A stretch of 64,000 bases of DNA from Flavobacterium sp. IB48 (GTDB taxonomy: Bacteria; Bacteroidota; Bacteroidia; Flavobacteriales; Flavobacteriaceae). The translations under genes were made by a program, and so were the position numbers. Shown piece by piece: positions 1 through 9,002 of the stretch; within the stretch, counting starts at the first letter, position 1, and every line of letters starts with the position of its first letter. Location of the stretch: the NCBI RefSeq assembly GCF_016405855.1, contig NZ_JAEFCA010000005.1:1-64000 (forward strand), in the 5' to 3' direction. The notes beneath the pieces were generated by a model that saw only the letters and a program-made list of their open reading frames with translations, was not told the origin of the DNA and searched no databases.

Positions 1-45
1 GTCTACGAACGTGTCTTTATTTCTTCATCGCTTGTGTTTCAAAGC
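1..45 (-). other. Leader of a probable rRNA operon (runs out of window)
   Basis: On the minus strand this stretch directly follows the promoter at 51-81 and reads toward the left edge. Its wording (a conserved GCACCCGC start followed by ACACGTTCGTAGAC) resembles the leader that precedes 16S rRNA in Flavobacterium genomes. That match is from memory and the 16S gene itself is not in the window, so the call is an inference. Confidence 0.5.
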
Positions 46-50
46 GGGTG

Positions 51-81
51 CAAAAGTAGGACCTTTTTCCGCTTATGCAAG
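51..81 (-). promoter_or_regulatory. Bacteroidota-type promoter, probably of an rRNA operon
   Basis: Read on the minus strand, a -33-like CTTG (78-81) is followed after exactly 19 bp by TACTTTTG (51-58), which fits the TAnnTTTG -7 consensus of Bacteroidota sigma-A. The GCACCCGC that follows is typical of strong stable-RNA promoters in Flavobacterium. Transcription would leave the window on the left. Confidence 0.6.
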
Positions 82-740
82 CTTTTTTTCAAAGTATTTT
101 CAATATTTTTTAAAACTTTTTCTTAACTAACTGATAACATATAATTTAAATTCCAAAAAAAAATACAGATAATAAGGATTTTTCTTACTTTTATAAATTT
201 AAGGCTAAATACCATCTATAAGAAATTATCTTTTGTTGAAGCAAAATCTGGATAGAACACCTTAATAAGTCAATTAACCATGAAACTATCAAGCTTTTTT
301 AACAAAATTTAAAGTTCTTGCAAAACAATCGAATTAGCTAAGGCTTTACAACTTTAAAAATAAAGCTTAATGTTGCTGCCCCCAATGCTTCTTAATATAT
401 TTAAAACCTAAATTTCATTGTATCTATTACTATAACCGTGTAAATTCATTATATCAATTTATAAAATAAAATAACCCAAAATATATTTTATCATATCTTA
501 ATAATATATAAGTACATATAATTTTTAAATGAAAACACTTTATCAAACCCAAAAAGCAGATGAAGTCTTTAAGAAGACACTATATATAATTAAAGAGAGT
601 ATCATAATTATAGATAAATATAACTTAACTTAGTACTTAATTTTGAGTCCTATTATTTCAGTTTTAAAAATCAACCTCTCATCTCAGATTACAATCAAAT
701 ATATAATGCTTTTACATCTGTGTTACAAAATCAAGTTTGA
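82..740. other. AT-rich intergenic region with no visible gene
   Basis: This roughly 660 bp stretch separates the leftward rRNA-type promoter from the AraC-family gene. It is very AT-rich. I see no convincing coding frame, tRNA or strong hairpin in it. The promoter of the downstream gene must lie here, but I could not identify a good TAnnTTTG box close to its start. Confidence 0.5.
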
Positions 741-1625
741 ATGAAAAACAATCCCAAACTAATTAGCAATTATGAATACAAGAAGTTCTTTCTTCCCGAT
801 ATAACCACTCACAATCTTTTTAATAATTCTAACGTACAGTTATACCGCATTGAAAACTATTTAAGGAAAATTGTAATACCAGTTAATCCGTATCAAACCA
901 CTTTCAACTTTCTAATTTTTGTTACAAAAGGATTTGTAAAACAGCAACTCGAAACATCTGTTTTTGAAATTAATGCTAACCAAGCGCTTAGTATTAAACA
1001 GGGAAATTTTACGGCAACCTTAGAATTATCAGATGATGTTGAAGGATTTTTTGTTATCTATGAAAACGAGGTCATCACTGAAATTGCGTTGACTACAAGT
1101 GATCTAAACTTTTTTTACACTTCACCTTTCTCTATTTTAAACCCTAACCAAATCAATTGGCTTATCCGTTTATTTGAATTACTGGAAGAGGAATTGAATC
1201 AAACCGAACATATTAATGCAATCACTACAGCTCTTCTTCAATCTGCATTATTAAAAATTATACGAACAGAAAACACAGACAATAAATCACTTAGCCGTGC
1301 AAGTTTTATCTCTTTTCAATTTAGGGAACTGGTTCAGAAAAACCATATTCAACATAAAAACATCGATTATTACTCCAATCTATTAAAAATATCAGATAAT
1401 TATTTGAACAAATGCGTTAAAGAAACTACTGGAAAGGCACCAAAACAATGGATAAACGAAATTACAATTCAACACAGCCAAATTCTTTTGCAAGATAATT
1501 CTAAAGAAATAGCAGAAATAGCATTTGAGCTGCATTTTCAATCGCCTTCTTATTTTTCACGTATGTTTAAAAAAGTGACAGGAGAGTCTCCTTCTGATTA
1601 TCGAACACAGTTTCTAAAACATTAA
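741..1625 (+). CDS. AraC-family transcriptional regulator
   Basis: This 294-residue cytosolic protein has a divergent N-terminal sensing part (about 1-185) and a C-terminal AraC-type double helix-turn-helix (about 190-292). The closing signature SPSYFSRMFKKVTGESPSDY is the canonical second HTH of the family. The N-terminal part has the look of the AraC cupin-like fold but no ligand can be read from it. The gene is monocistronic, faces the urease run and shares a terminator with it, so there is no positional evidence for its target. The start is the first ATG of the frame. The DNA-binding role is well supported; the regulon and the effector are unknown. Confidence 0.85.
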   Translation: MKNNPKLISNYEYKKFFLPDITTHNLFNNSNVQLYRIENYLRKIVIPVNPYQTTFNFLIFVTKGFVKQQLETSVFEINANQALSIKQGNFTATLELSDDVEGFFVIYENEVITEIALTTSDLNFFYTSPFSILNPNQINWLIRLFELLEEELNQTEHINAITTALLQSALLKIIRTENTDNKSLSRASFISFQFRELVQKNHIQHKNIDYYSNLLKISDNYLNKCVKETTGKAPKQWINEITIQHSQILLQDNSKEIAEIAFELHFQSPSYFSRMFKKVTGESPSDYRTQFLKH

Positions 1626-1652
1626 AATTCAAAATTCATTCATAAAAAAAAG

Positions 1653-1699
1653 AAAACGCTTAAACAGGATGTTTAAAAATCCTGTTATAAGCGTTTTTT
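1653..1699. terminator. Bidirectional terminator between araC-type gene and RidA gene
   Basis: The arms AAAACGCTT (1653-1661) and AAGCGTTTT (1689-1697) are complementary and continue inward through AACAGGAT/ATCCTGTT. The stem is flanked by A-runs on the left and T-runs on the right, so it can end transcription from both convergent genes. Confidence 0.85.
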
Positions 1700-1745
1700 G
1701 TCTAAAAAAGACTCTACTTAAAAAATATAAATTTTAGCTTATAAA

Positions 1746-2972
1746 TTAAGCTGGTGTACCTTCACTATTAGAAACAACAGCATCAACTTGGATCAAAGCA
1801 TCCACAGGAATTGCCGAAACTCCAATTATCGTTCTTGCAGGCAAATCTCCGCTGAAAAATGAAGTATAAATTTCGTTGACAGCATCAAGGTCTTCAATAT
1901 TTTTTAATTGAATATTTATTTTAACAATGTCATCCATTTTATGGTCGATACTTTCTACAATTGCTTTGATATTGTTTAAACATTGTGTAGCCTGTTCTTT
2001 AATTCCGCTTCCAACTATTTGATTGTTTTCTGGAACCAAAGGCAATTGACCTGAAATATGATTGTAATGTGAATAAGCAACTGTGTGCGAATACGGAACT
2101 TTTGGTGCGTTTTCTGTGTTATTTGCTTCAATAACTAAAAAACGTGCATCTTCTGGAAGTTGCGGAGGAGTTCCGTCACCATGTGATACAGCAGTATCAA
2201 TCTGCACCAAAGCATCCATTGGCAAAGCAGAAGCACTAACAATTGTTCTAGCTGGAACATAGTTTGGGAAAAATTTTGCTAAAACTTCGTTTACAACTTC
2301 AGCATCTGAAATGTCTTTAAGAAAAACGGTCGTTTTAACCACATCATTCATAACGTGTCCAATGCTTTCTAAAATAGCTTTAATATTTTCTAAACATTGT
2401 TCAGTCTGTTCTTTTACACCGCCAGCTACAATTTTACCAGATTGTGGATCGATAGGCAATTGTGCTGAAATATTGCTATAGTGAGAAAACGCTACGTTAT
2501 GCGCATGTATGCTCTTAGGTGCATTTTCTGCATTTCTGGTCACTTTAACAAGATCTAAAGCTTTTTGCGGAGTTGTCCCCTCACCGTTTGAAATAAGAGT
2601 ATCTATCTGAATTAAAGCGCCATCTAATGGCAGAGCTTCTACAGCAACCGTTGTACGAGTTGGAAGATTGCTTTTGAAGAATGTTTTATACACTTCGTCT
2701 ACTGCTTCTATATCAGAAATATTCTTTAAGAAAACAGTTAGTTTTACTGCATCATCCATAACATGGCCAATGCTTTCTACAATTGCTTGGATATTTGTCA
2801 AGCATTGTTTTGCCTGCTCTTTAATACCGCCACTAACAATTTCTCCCGTTTTAGGATCGATAGGCAATTGCGCCGAAAAATTGTTGTAATGAGAAAACGC
2901 TACTGTTTGCGTTGAAAATGGGCTTTTTGGCGCATTTTCTGTGTTTCTCGAGTTCTTTTTAATTTCGCTCAT
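1746..2972 (-). CDS. Triple-domain RidA (YjgF/UK114) family protein
   Basis: RidA proteins hydrolyse reactive enamine/imine intermediates of amino-acid metabolism and are normally homotrimers of about 130 residues. This 408-residue protein is three RidA domains in one chain (about 11-128, 148-265 and 287-404), each opening with a TENAP/AENAP motif and ending with an ALIQID-type strand. The carboxylate-binding Arg of the family is present in all three (R106, R242, R380). The third domain keeps the canonical SGQLP and AYSHY wording, while the first two have SAQLP and AFSHY. No signal peptide is seen, so it should be cytosolic. It lies 62 bp after the DUF2490-like gene in the same direction and may be the last gene of the urease run. 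Activity of each domain is inferred, not shown. Confidence 0.85.
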   Translation of the reverse strand: MSEIKKNSRNTENAPKSPFSTQTVAFSHYNNFSAQLPIDPKTGEIVSGGIKEQAKQCLTNIQAIVESIGHVMDDAVKLTVFLKNISDIEAVDEVYKTFFKSNLPTRTTVAVEALPLDGALIQIDTLISNGEGTTPQKALDLVKVTRNAENAPKSIHAHNVAFSHYSNISAQLPIDPQSGKIVAGGVKEQTEQCLENIKAILESIGHVMNDVVKTTVFLKDISDAEVVNEVLAKFFPNYVPARTIVSASALPMDALVQIDTAVSHGDGTPPQLPEDARFLVIEANNTENAPKVPYSHTVAYSHYNHISGQLPLVPENNQIVGSGIKEQATQCLNNIKAIVESIDHKMDDIVKINIQLKNIEDLDAVNEIYTSFFSGDLPARTIIGVSAIPVDALIQVDAVVSNSEGTPA

Positions 2973-3034
2973 AATTTATTTGTTTTTCTGTTTTAATTAT
3001 TTCTCTTTTATGGACTAGTCTTGCTAATAACTTA

Positions 3035-3841
3035 TCATGCCCCAAAAGGATTTTTCCAAATTATATCTAAGGCCAGATAATTCACGTCTGAAATATCAGA
3101 TCCTTTACCAATGAGGTTATACATATAGCCTACATCGAAAATAAATGGAATTTCATGTGGAGTAAGTGAGTAGTAGAGAGTGAGTCTACTTTCTTTATAA
3201 TCAAATTTTGACCATTCCTTCTCGGGTTCATTTTCTTTGCTTATTGCAAAAAGAACTTCGGCACCTCCTATAATATGATGTGTTTTAGTGCTTCCTAAAT
3301 CTAGGCTTAACTGTGTTTTAAGACGAGTACGCAACTGAAAATTCTCTTCGGTATTACTAAAATCAGGATTGAAAAATTTCCTAAACTCTTGTCTTATCGT
3401 ATTTTTCCATTTCAGCCCGTTGCCTTCTGTGATATAAGAATAACGGCCGTATACTCTAAATTCCTGTTCAATTGCAGGATTTAATTCTTCATAAGGCGCT
3501 TCAGAGTTATAATTATTAGATCTTCTGTAGCTAAGTGCATACGAGTATTCCCAATTTTTACTGTAACGGTTGGAAATTTCCTCGTTGATTACCAAAATTG
3601 CCATTTTAGAAAATGGATTATTCTCATCTGGACTGCTCTTTAATCCATAGCCTACATAAGTTGTCGATTCTTTTTGTTTAAGTGAATCTAAAGACTGCCT
3701 AACGCCAAAGGCAAACCAAGCTGCGTTTTTTCCTTCTCCTAAACCTGGTGGACTTAACTGTGCGTATGATTTATTACTAAATGTGACCACAAAAATGACC
3801 ACTGCCAATAGCAATTTGCTTTTTGCAGACACGTTTTTCAT
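3035..3841 (-). CDS. Secreted DUF2490-like beta-rich protein
   Basis: The 268-residue product starts with a clear signal peptide (cleavage probably after SYAQ, about residue 28). The rest is rich in alternating aromatic and charged residues that suggest beta strands of an outer-membrane barrel. The overall pattern resembles DUF2490 proteins, whose function is unknown. It begins 12 bp after the TonB-dependent receptor gene ends, so the two are almost certainly co-transcribed. A role in outer-membrane passage of urea, nickel or a nickel chelate is suggested only by the neighbours. The family assignment is moderate. Confidence 0.6.
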   Translation of the reverse strand: MKNVSAKSKLLLAVVIFVVTFSNKSYAQLSPPGLGEGKNAAWFAFGVRQSLDSLKQKESTTYVGYGLKSSPDENNPFSKMAILVINEEISNRYSKNWEYSYALSYRRSNNYNSEAPYEELNPAIEQEFRVYGRYSYITEGNGLKWKNTIRQEFRKFFNPDFSNTEENFQLRTRLKTQLSLDLGSTKTHHIIGGAEVLFAISKENEPEKEWSKFDYKESRLTLYYSLTPHEIPFIFDVGYMYNLIGKGSDISDVNYLALDIIWKNPFGA

Positions 3842-3853
3842 ATTTTCTAAATT

Positions 3854-5911
3854 TTAAAATTTGTAGCTTATTCCTGCTTTTACAGCGAACGGAGTTCCGG
3901 GAGTAAAACATAATTCTGATACTGAACTAGCCTCGTCTCTAAGTCTGGTTTCTGTTTCAAATTGCGCTTCATTCCATTTGGTATTAAAGATGTTTTGAAA
4001 CTGCATATTTACTTCCCAGTTTCTTTTTCCATAAGCCAAGACAAGATCATTAACAAAATAGCCTCGCGTTCTTACCGAATTGTCTTCTATGGCAGGTCGC
4101 GAATCCATATAACGGTATCTTAAATTTGCCGAGAAACCCGAAGGTAGTTTTACCGCTACACCTCCAGTGCTTGTAAATGTTGGAACCAACGGAATATAAT
4201 CTTCTCCTTTTGGCTCATCAATAAAACGGGCATGTGCATAATTAAGATCTCCGTCTAAATAAAGCCAAGAAATCGGTTGGTATCTCAAACTCAAATCAAA
4301 ACCTAAACGACGTGTTTTTCCTGACGGTTCTACCACAGCTTCGTCTCCAACATATACAAATTCTTGCTGCAAATACATGTGCCAGATCGCTGGCTGAATA
4401 ATCATATTGGCTGTTGGACGCAGAATAACACCAAAATCACTTCCAAAAGAATAAGGAAGAATGTCTTTTCCATCTTGTGCTACTACAACCCTTACGTCGT
4501 TTGAGTGAAATCCAAAACCAGACTTAATATACCATTGCACATTTTGGTTCTGTGTATACGAAATATTCAATTTTGGACTTACTCTAGCAGCCGAAGCTTC
4601 TTTCGCCGCAGGTAAACTAGCAAGACGATCATGAAGACTAAAGGTAAAATAGTCTAACCTAGCTGATGGATTGATTAGCCATTTCCCAACTCTATAATCG
4701 ATTGAGGTATAGCCGTGAACATTGACTTCTGTAGCAGATCCATCAGATAATCTATTTAATAATAAATCGCGCTGATAGACATGATTTAATTGTAAGTCCT
4801 TGATATCATCAAAACGAAATCCTGCTCCCGATGTCCAAGTCATGTTGCTATTTTCAAATGCAAATCTTCGGACATACTTATTTTCAAGACCATAAATAGA
4901 ACGATTGTCCGTTTGCTGAATCTCATCTCCGTAAACAGGATCGTTTAGAAAAAAAGTAAAATTCGAAAACAGATTAAAATTATATTTAGAATAGAATAAA
5001 TTGCTCGAAAACTCTTCATTCTCATTGGCTAAGTATTTATAATTTACAGCAAGGTTTGTTCTCGAAGTCCTTCCGCCTTCAGTTGGATCTATAGATCCCC
5101 ATCTGCTTATAATTCCTTCTTCTACAGCTCTTTCAGGAATTTGTCCCGAAGCATTCCAGTTTGAAGAAAAGGTAGATCCTAAAATAGAGATATATTGTTT
5201 TTCATCAATCCATTGGCTGTACTTCGCTAAAAAATTAACGCGTGTAAAATCCTGTTTGACATCAAACGGTCCATCGGTATAATTGAATTCGCCTGCTACA
5301 TAGAAACTTTTGTCTTTGTCATTTTTATTTAAAAGATTAAGCATTGTAACGGCGCGCATCGTATTAAACGAACCACCTTCAATTTTAAAAAGGTTGTTTT
5401 CTAATTTGTCATACGTACTAAAATTTACATAGCCCGAGGTATTAAAATCTCCTTTGTCGGCATAATAAGATCCTTTACCAAAATCGATATCTTTGATTGT
5501 TTCCGGAATCAGAAAATGCAAATCGGCATATCCCTGTCCATGTGCATGTGAGACTATGTTTACTGGCATTCCGTCAGCCATAACACTGATATCGGTTCCA
5601 TGATCATTATCAAAACCTCGCAAAAATATTTGTTCTGCTTTACCGCCTCCAGCATGCTGGGCAATAAAAAGTCCAGGAACTTTTCGCAATAGATCCTGTG
5701 CAGAATTTACCGGAGCCATTTTTAAATCGACTTTCATTATTTGTTTTCTGAAGTCGATATTACTAATTACTATTTTACTCAGATGCACTGTATCTGCTTC
5801 TGATTTGTTTACTTCTATTTTTTTTGCTTCTGGCTTATTTACTTCTTGAGCAAATCCATTCTGCACCGCTAACAATACTATTACAATTGCTGTAAAAAGT
5901 TTGTTTCTCAT
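3854..5911 (-). CDS. TonB-dependent outer-membrane receptor, urease-linked
   Basis: This 685-residue protein has a signal peptide (about 1-21), a plug domain (about 60-170, with a SAQDLLRKVPG start and the wording SHAHGQGYADLHFLIPE) and a beta-barrel ending in the aromatic YKF typical of outer-membrane proteins. It lacks the N-terminal carboxypeptidase-regulatory-like domain of SusC proteins, so it is a classical TonB receptor for a small ligand. It sits 5 bp from the urea transporter gene, inside the urease run. Because urease needs nickel and TonB receptors are known to import nickel complexes in other bacteria, a nickel chelate is the most likely ligand. This is an inference from context. 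The His-containing plug segment fits but does not prove it. Confidence 0.8.
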   Translation of the reverse strand: MRNKLFTAIVIVLLAVQNGFAQEVNKPEAKKIEVNKSEADTVHLSKIVISNIDFRKQIMKVDLKMAPVNSAQDLLRKVPGLFIAQHAGGGKAEQIFLRGFDNDHGTDISVMADGMPVNIVSHAHGQGYADLHFLIPETIKDIDFGKGSYYADKGDFNTSGYVNFSTYDKLENNLFKIEGGSFNTMRAVTMLNLLNKNDKDKSFYVAGEFNYTDGPFDVKQDFTRVNFLAKYSQWIDEKQYISILGSTFSSNWNASGQIPERAVEEGIISRWGSIDPTEGGRTSRTNLAVNYKYLANENEEFSSNLFYSKYNFNLFSNFTFFLNDPVYGDEIQQTDNRSIYGLENKYVRRFAFENSNMTWTSGAGFRFDDIKDLQLNHVYQRDLLLNRLSDGSATEVNVHGYTSIDYRVGKWLINPSARLDYFTFSLHDRLASLPAAKEASAARVSPKLNISYTQNQNVQWYIKSGFGFHSNDVRVVVAQDGKDILPYSFGSDFGVILRPTANMIIQPAIWHMYLQQEFVYVGDEAVVEPSGKTRRLGFDLSLRYQPISWLYLDGDLNYAHARFIDEPKGEDYIPLVPTFTSTGGVAVKLPSGFSANLRYRYMDSRPAIEDNSVRTRGYFVNDLVLAYGKRNWEVNMQFQNIFNTKWNEAQFETETRLRDEASSVSELCFTPGTPFAVKAGISYKF

Positions 5912-5916
5912 TATTA

Positions 5917-6801
5917 TTAATTTTCTTCTACAATTGCCGTTTTATTTTCAAAACGGCCTACTATTTTTTTTAGGAATACAATTACCCACATCGATAAAAC
6001 AAATGGAAACGTAAGTGTAATCCATCCGTTATGCATCATAAAAATGTCAAAGTATGTTGCTATGATTACTGATAGCAATACATATAATCCATCTCTTGGT
6101 TTTGTTCCGCTGCATGCAATTCCGCATAAAACAGCGTTGAAACTAAACATTCCATCTTCTATTAATTTTACAGAATCCTGATCAAAATGTGCAATTGCCG
6201 CTGCAATTACCGCCGCTAGGAATCCGTATAAAGCTGCTGTGGGATTATTGAGAAAAACCCCTATAAAGAAGAGCAAACCTGCAGCAATAGTTCCCTGAAA
6301 AATCACTTCACTATAAGCATGCGCTGCTACTGCGAAATCTTCAAGTTCCTTCATTTCTACATTAACTACAGGAATTCTTGCAACCGCTAGTCCAAAATGC
6401 TGGATACTCAAAACAGCAATTACCGTAATAACAATAAAAGGAAAGGTGAAAAAGGGAATCTTTTTACGAATGGAAAACTCCATTAGCAATGTGCTTAATA
6501 CAGATCCTAAAACAAGTAAAAACCATATTAACGGACTGGTTTCAAAGAAGAAAACTAATCCTACTCCAACTAACGTTGCGTTAAATCCGTATAAACCTGC
6601 CTTTATATTTTCATCACTGAAGTTGCAAATTTTTGCTGTCGCAGTACCGATTATAGAACTCAGCAAAGCTGCAACTCCCATCAGGATCGAGTCATAAGAT
6701 ATCGCAATTAAAAATAATAATCCTGTCCAAGCACTTTCTTGAAGCATGATTTGTCCAATGCCTTTAAGCACTGTTTCTACTATTGATTTTATTTTTTTCA
6801 T
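5917..6801 (-). CDS. Urea transporter (UT family)
   Basis: The 294-residue, highly hydrophobic protein has about ten membrane segments arranged as an internal duplication. The first half carries GLYGFNATLVGVGL (about 68-81) and the second half the matching FSFNAVLCGIACSG. Both halves contain the PF-containing segments (FFTFPF and TLTFPF) typical of UT urea channels. It would let urea cross the inner membrane by facilitated diffusion. Its position between a UreH-like permease and a TonB receptor in the urease run fits this role. The length is close to that of bacterial UT proteins. The functional call is strong. Confidence 0.85.
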   Translation of the reverse strand: MKKIKSIVETVLKGIGQIMLQESAWTGLLFLIAISYDSILMGVAALLSSIIGTATAKICNFSDENIKAGLYGFNATLVGVGLVFFFETSPLIWFLLVLGSVLSTLLMEFSIRKKIPFFTFPFIVITVIAVLSIQHFGLAVARIPVVNVEMKELEDFAVAAHAYSEVIFQGTIAAGLLFFIGVFLNNPTAALYGFLAAVIAAAIAHFDQDSVKLIEDGMFSFNAVLCGIACSGTKPRDGLYVLLSVIIATYFDIFMMHNGWITLTFPFVLSMWVIVFLKKIVGRFENKTAIVEEN

Positions 6802-6835
6802 TTGTGTATACTTCTAGAAATAAAAATTATTTGAA

Positions 6836-7534
6836 TTACCAGCCTAAAAAGACCATCCCGACACCACATGCTAAAACTACTGCACCGCTAATTGCTGGGG
6901 TATAACGTTCAAGTTTTTCTGTTTTGAAAAAAGAATATCCATATACTCCTAAAAGCACCATACCAAGCATCGTCAAAACAGTACTGAGAGTAAAAACACC
7001 AATAATTGTAGAAATTTCACCAACAGAACGTTTCAATCCAGAATAGAATAATAAAGGAATTAGCGGTTCACTTGGCCCCATTACGAAAATGGCAAACAAA
7101 ACTAAAGGCGTTACTTTAACTCTATTCGTGGGCATAACCACTTCTCCATGTTTATGCGAAAACACAAATACATCTTCTCCCATTACGTCAAAATGTTTGT
7201 GCGCTTTGTTCTTGTATGCAGCCCAAAGCCCGTAAATAAGATAAATTGCACCAAATAACAGCAGTGCCCAGCTTGCAACATTGCCTCTAAAATCTTGGAA
7301 AAATGTTATTTTATTGATTTGCCATCCTAAAAAAACTCCAATAAATCCTAAAACTACCGAACTCAGAATATGTCCGAAACCGCAAACTATTGTAAGCATA
7401 ATTGTCTTGGACATACTCCATTTGCGAGATCTTGACAAAACAATAAATGGCAAATAATGATCAGGTCCCGAAGCCGTATGAAAAAAGCTGATGCTGATCG
7501 CTGTAATTGATAATGCTATTAAATTTGAATCCAT
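6836..7534 (-). CDS. ureH: UreH-like nickel permease (membrane protein)
   Basis: This 232-residue protein has about six membrane segments. The first carries the metal-site motif H19-x5-D25-H26 (HTASGPDH), comparable to the HxnDH signature of nickel/cobalt permeases. A cytosolic or periplasmic loop holds further histidines (HKHF and SHKHGE). Proteins of this type, called UreH in Bacillus, sit in urease operons and supply nickel. The gene is 7 bp from ureD and 34 bp from the urea transporter. Membership of the broader TauE/SafE-like group is possible. The nickel role is inferred from family and context. Confidence 0.75.
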   Translation of the reverse strand: MDSNLIALSITAISISFFHTASGPDHYLPFIVLSRSRKWSMSKTIMLTIVCGFGHILSSVVLGFIGVFLGWQINKITFFQDFRGNVASWALLLFGAIYLIYGLWAAYKNKAHKHFDVMGEDVFVFSHKHGEVVMPTNRVKVTPLVLFAIFVMGPSEPLIPLLFYSGLKRSVGEISTIIGVFTLSTVLTMLGMVLLGVYGYSFFKTEKLERYTPAISGAVVLACGVGMVFLGW

Positions 7535-7541
7535 AATCTGC

Positions 7542-8339
7542 TTAAATTTGTATTACTGCTTTTTCTTCCCAAAGCACATCCTGCACTTTTCTAAAAAAAT
7601 CAAACATTTGCTCTCCTCCATTTCCTAGAATTCTAATCACAAAACCATTTGCTTCTAGTTTACTAATTCCGAATGATACATTTTCTAGTCCTTCTAGTTC
7701 TTTAAAAAAGTATTCTATACGATCTTCTAAGTCGTCATTTTTTGTATTGAGATATACAAAAGTTCCTTGATGGGTAAAGCCTTCCAGCAAACCCATCGCG
7801 GCTAAGGGCATAATATCTGGTCTTAAGAGAACATTGTCTTTTAAGACCAGTCTATCGTGATGAAAAACCTCTAGAAGATTTTGAAAATGAGCATACTTAA
7901 AAGTTTCTCCGTGATGTTTACGTCCACAAGTAATGATTTCGCTTATCGTCAAATCACAATCATCTTCGATGTAAATCTTATTATGACTTTTAAATGTTGA
8001 ATCTTCATGAGGCACCACAGGGTGAGGAACATACGAGAAAGATGTTCCTTTTTCCATTTTGACATTCATGATTTGCGAAGCACTCCCATCCATATTAAAC
8101 AATCGCTGATAGGATTGTGACTGCAATTGCAAACGAGCATTTTCTTTTACATTCACCTGTATATCGTAAACGTCACCGCTTAAAATTCCAGGTGATGAAC
8201 TCATGATCATCAAATACGAAGCTCCATCAGATTTGTACTGCCCAACAGGCATAATCCTGAAGGGCTGTGTCACGTATGCATCTCTTAAAAATGATTCGCC
8301 ATCCCTTTCTTCTACTTCTATTTTTAGAGTACTTAGCAT
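7542..8339 (-). CDS. ureD: Urease accessory protein UreD
   Basis: The 265-residue cytosolic protein matches UreD in length and pattern, with conserved stretches such as SSSPGILSGDVYDI (about 47-60), LQSQSYQRLF and YVPHPVVPHEDSTF. UreD binds apo-urease and, with UreF and UreG, forms the complex that delivers nickel to the active site. The gene follows ureG with a 4 bp gap, giving the order ureE-F-G-D. The N-terminus is short and starts directly on the conserved region, so the chosen start is plausible. The call is confident. Confidence 0.88.
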   Translation of the reverse strand: MLSTLKIEVEERDGESFLRDAYVTQPFRIMPVGQYKSDGASYLMIMSSSPGILSGDVYDIQVNVKENARLQLQSQSYQRLFNMDGSASQIMNVKMEKGTSFSYVPHPVVPHEDSTFKSHNKIYIEDDCDLTISEIITCGRKHHGETFKYAHFQNLLEVFHHDRLVLKDNVLLRPDIMPLAAMGLLEGFTHQGTFVYLNTKNDDLEDRIEYFFKELEGLENVSFGISKLEANGFVIRILGNGGEQMFDFFRKVQDVLWEEKAVIQI

Positions 8340-8343
8340 TTGA

Positions 8344-8982
8344 TTAACGAACTAAATTTGGTTCTTCAATATCTTCTAGCAATGCATATTTCTTGATCCA
8401 ACCAATAACTTCATCAATTCCTTCAGTAGATCTAAGGTTTGAGAATACAAATGGCGCGCCTTTTCTCATTCTACGCGCATCGTTCTCCATCACTTCTAAA
8501 CTTGCTCCAACGTAAGGCGCTAAGTCAATTTTATTTATCAAAAGCAAATCTGATCTTGTAATACCAGGTCCACCTTTACGAGGGATTTTCTCTCCTTCTG
8601 CCACATCAATTACGAAAATCGTCACATCGGCTAAATCTGGTGAAAAAGTTGCTGAAAGGTTATCTCCACCACTTTCAATTAAAATTAATTCGATATCAGG
8701 AAAGCGCGAAACCAATTCATCTACAGCTTCCAAATTCATACTAGCATCTTCACGAATCGCTGTGTGAGGACATCCTCCAGTTTCTACTCCAATGATTTTT
8801 TCTTTTGGCAGCAAACTGTTTTTTACCATAAATTCGGCATCTTCTTTTGTATAGATGTCATTGGTGATTACGCCTAAATTATAATCGTTTAGCATTTTTC
8901 GGCTTAAACGTTCTAATAATGCAGTTTTTCCTGATCCTACAGGCCCTGCAACTCCTACTTTTACATATTTTCTAGTTTCCAT
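8344..8982 (-). CDS. ureG: Urease accessory GTPase UreG
   Basis: UreG is the SIMIBI-class GTPase that powers nickel insertion into urease. The 212-residue product has the P-loop GPVGSGKT at 13-20, the metal-binding Cys71-Pro72-His73 in ETGGCPHTAIRED, the ESGGDNLSATFSP switch segment and the guanine-specificity motif NKIDLAPYVG. Its length is normal for the family. It lies 20 bp after ureF and 4 bp before ureD. All residues expected for activity are present. Confidence 0.96.
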   Translation of the reverse strand: METRKYVKVGVAGPVGSGKTALLERLSRKMLNDYNLGVITNDIYTKEDAEFMVKNSLLPKEKIIGVETGGCPHTAIREDASMNLEAVDELVSRFPDIELILIESGGDNLSATFSPDLADVTIFVIDVAEGEKIPRKGGPGITRSDLLLINKIDLAPYVGASLEVMENDARRMRKGAPFVFSNLRSTEGIDEVIGWIKKYALLEDIEEPNLVR

Positions 8983-9002
8983 TTCTTTATTTTTTTATTT
9001 TT

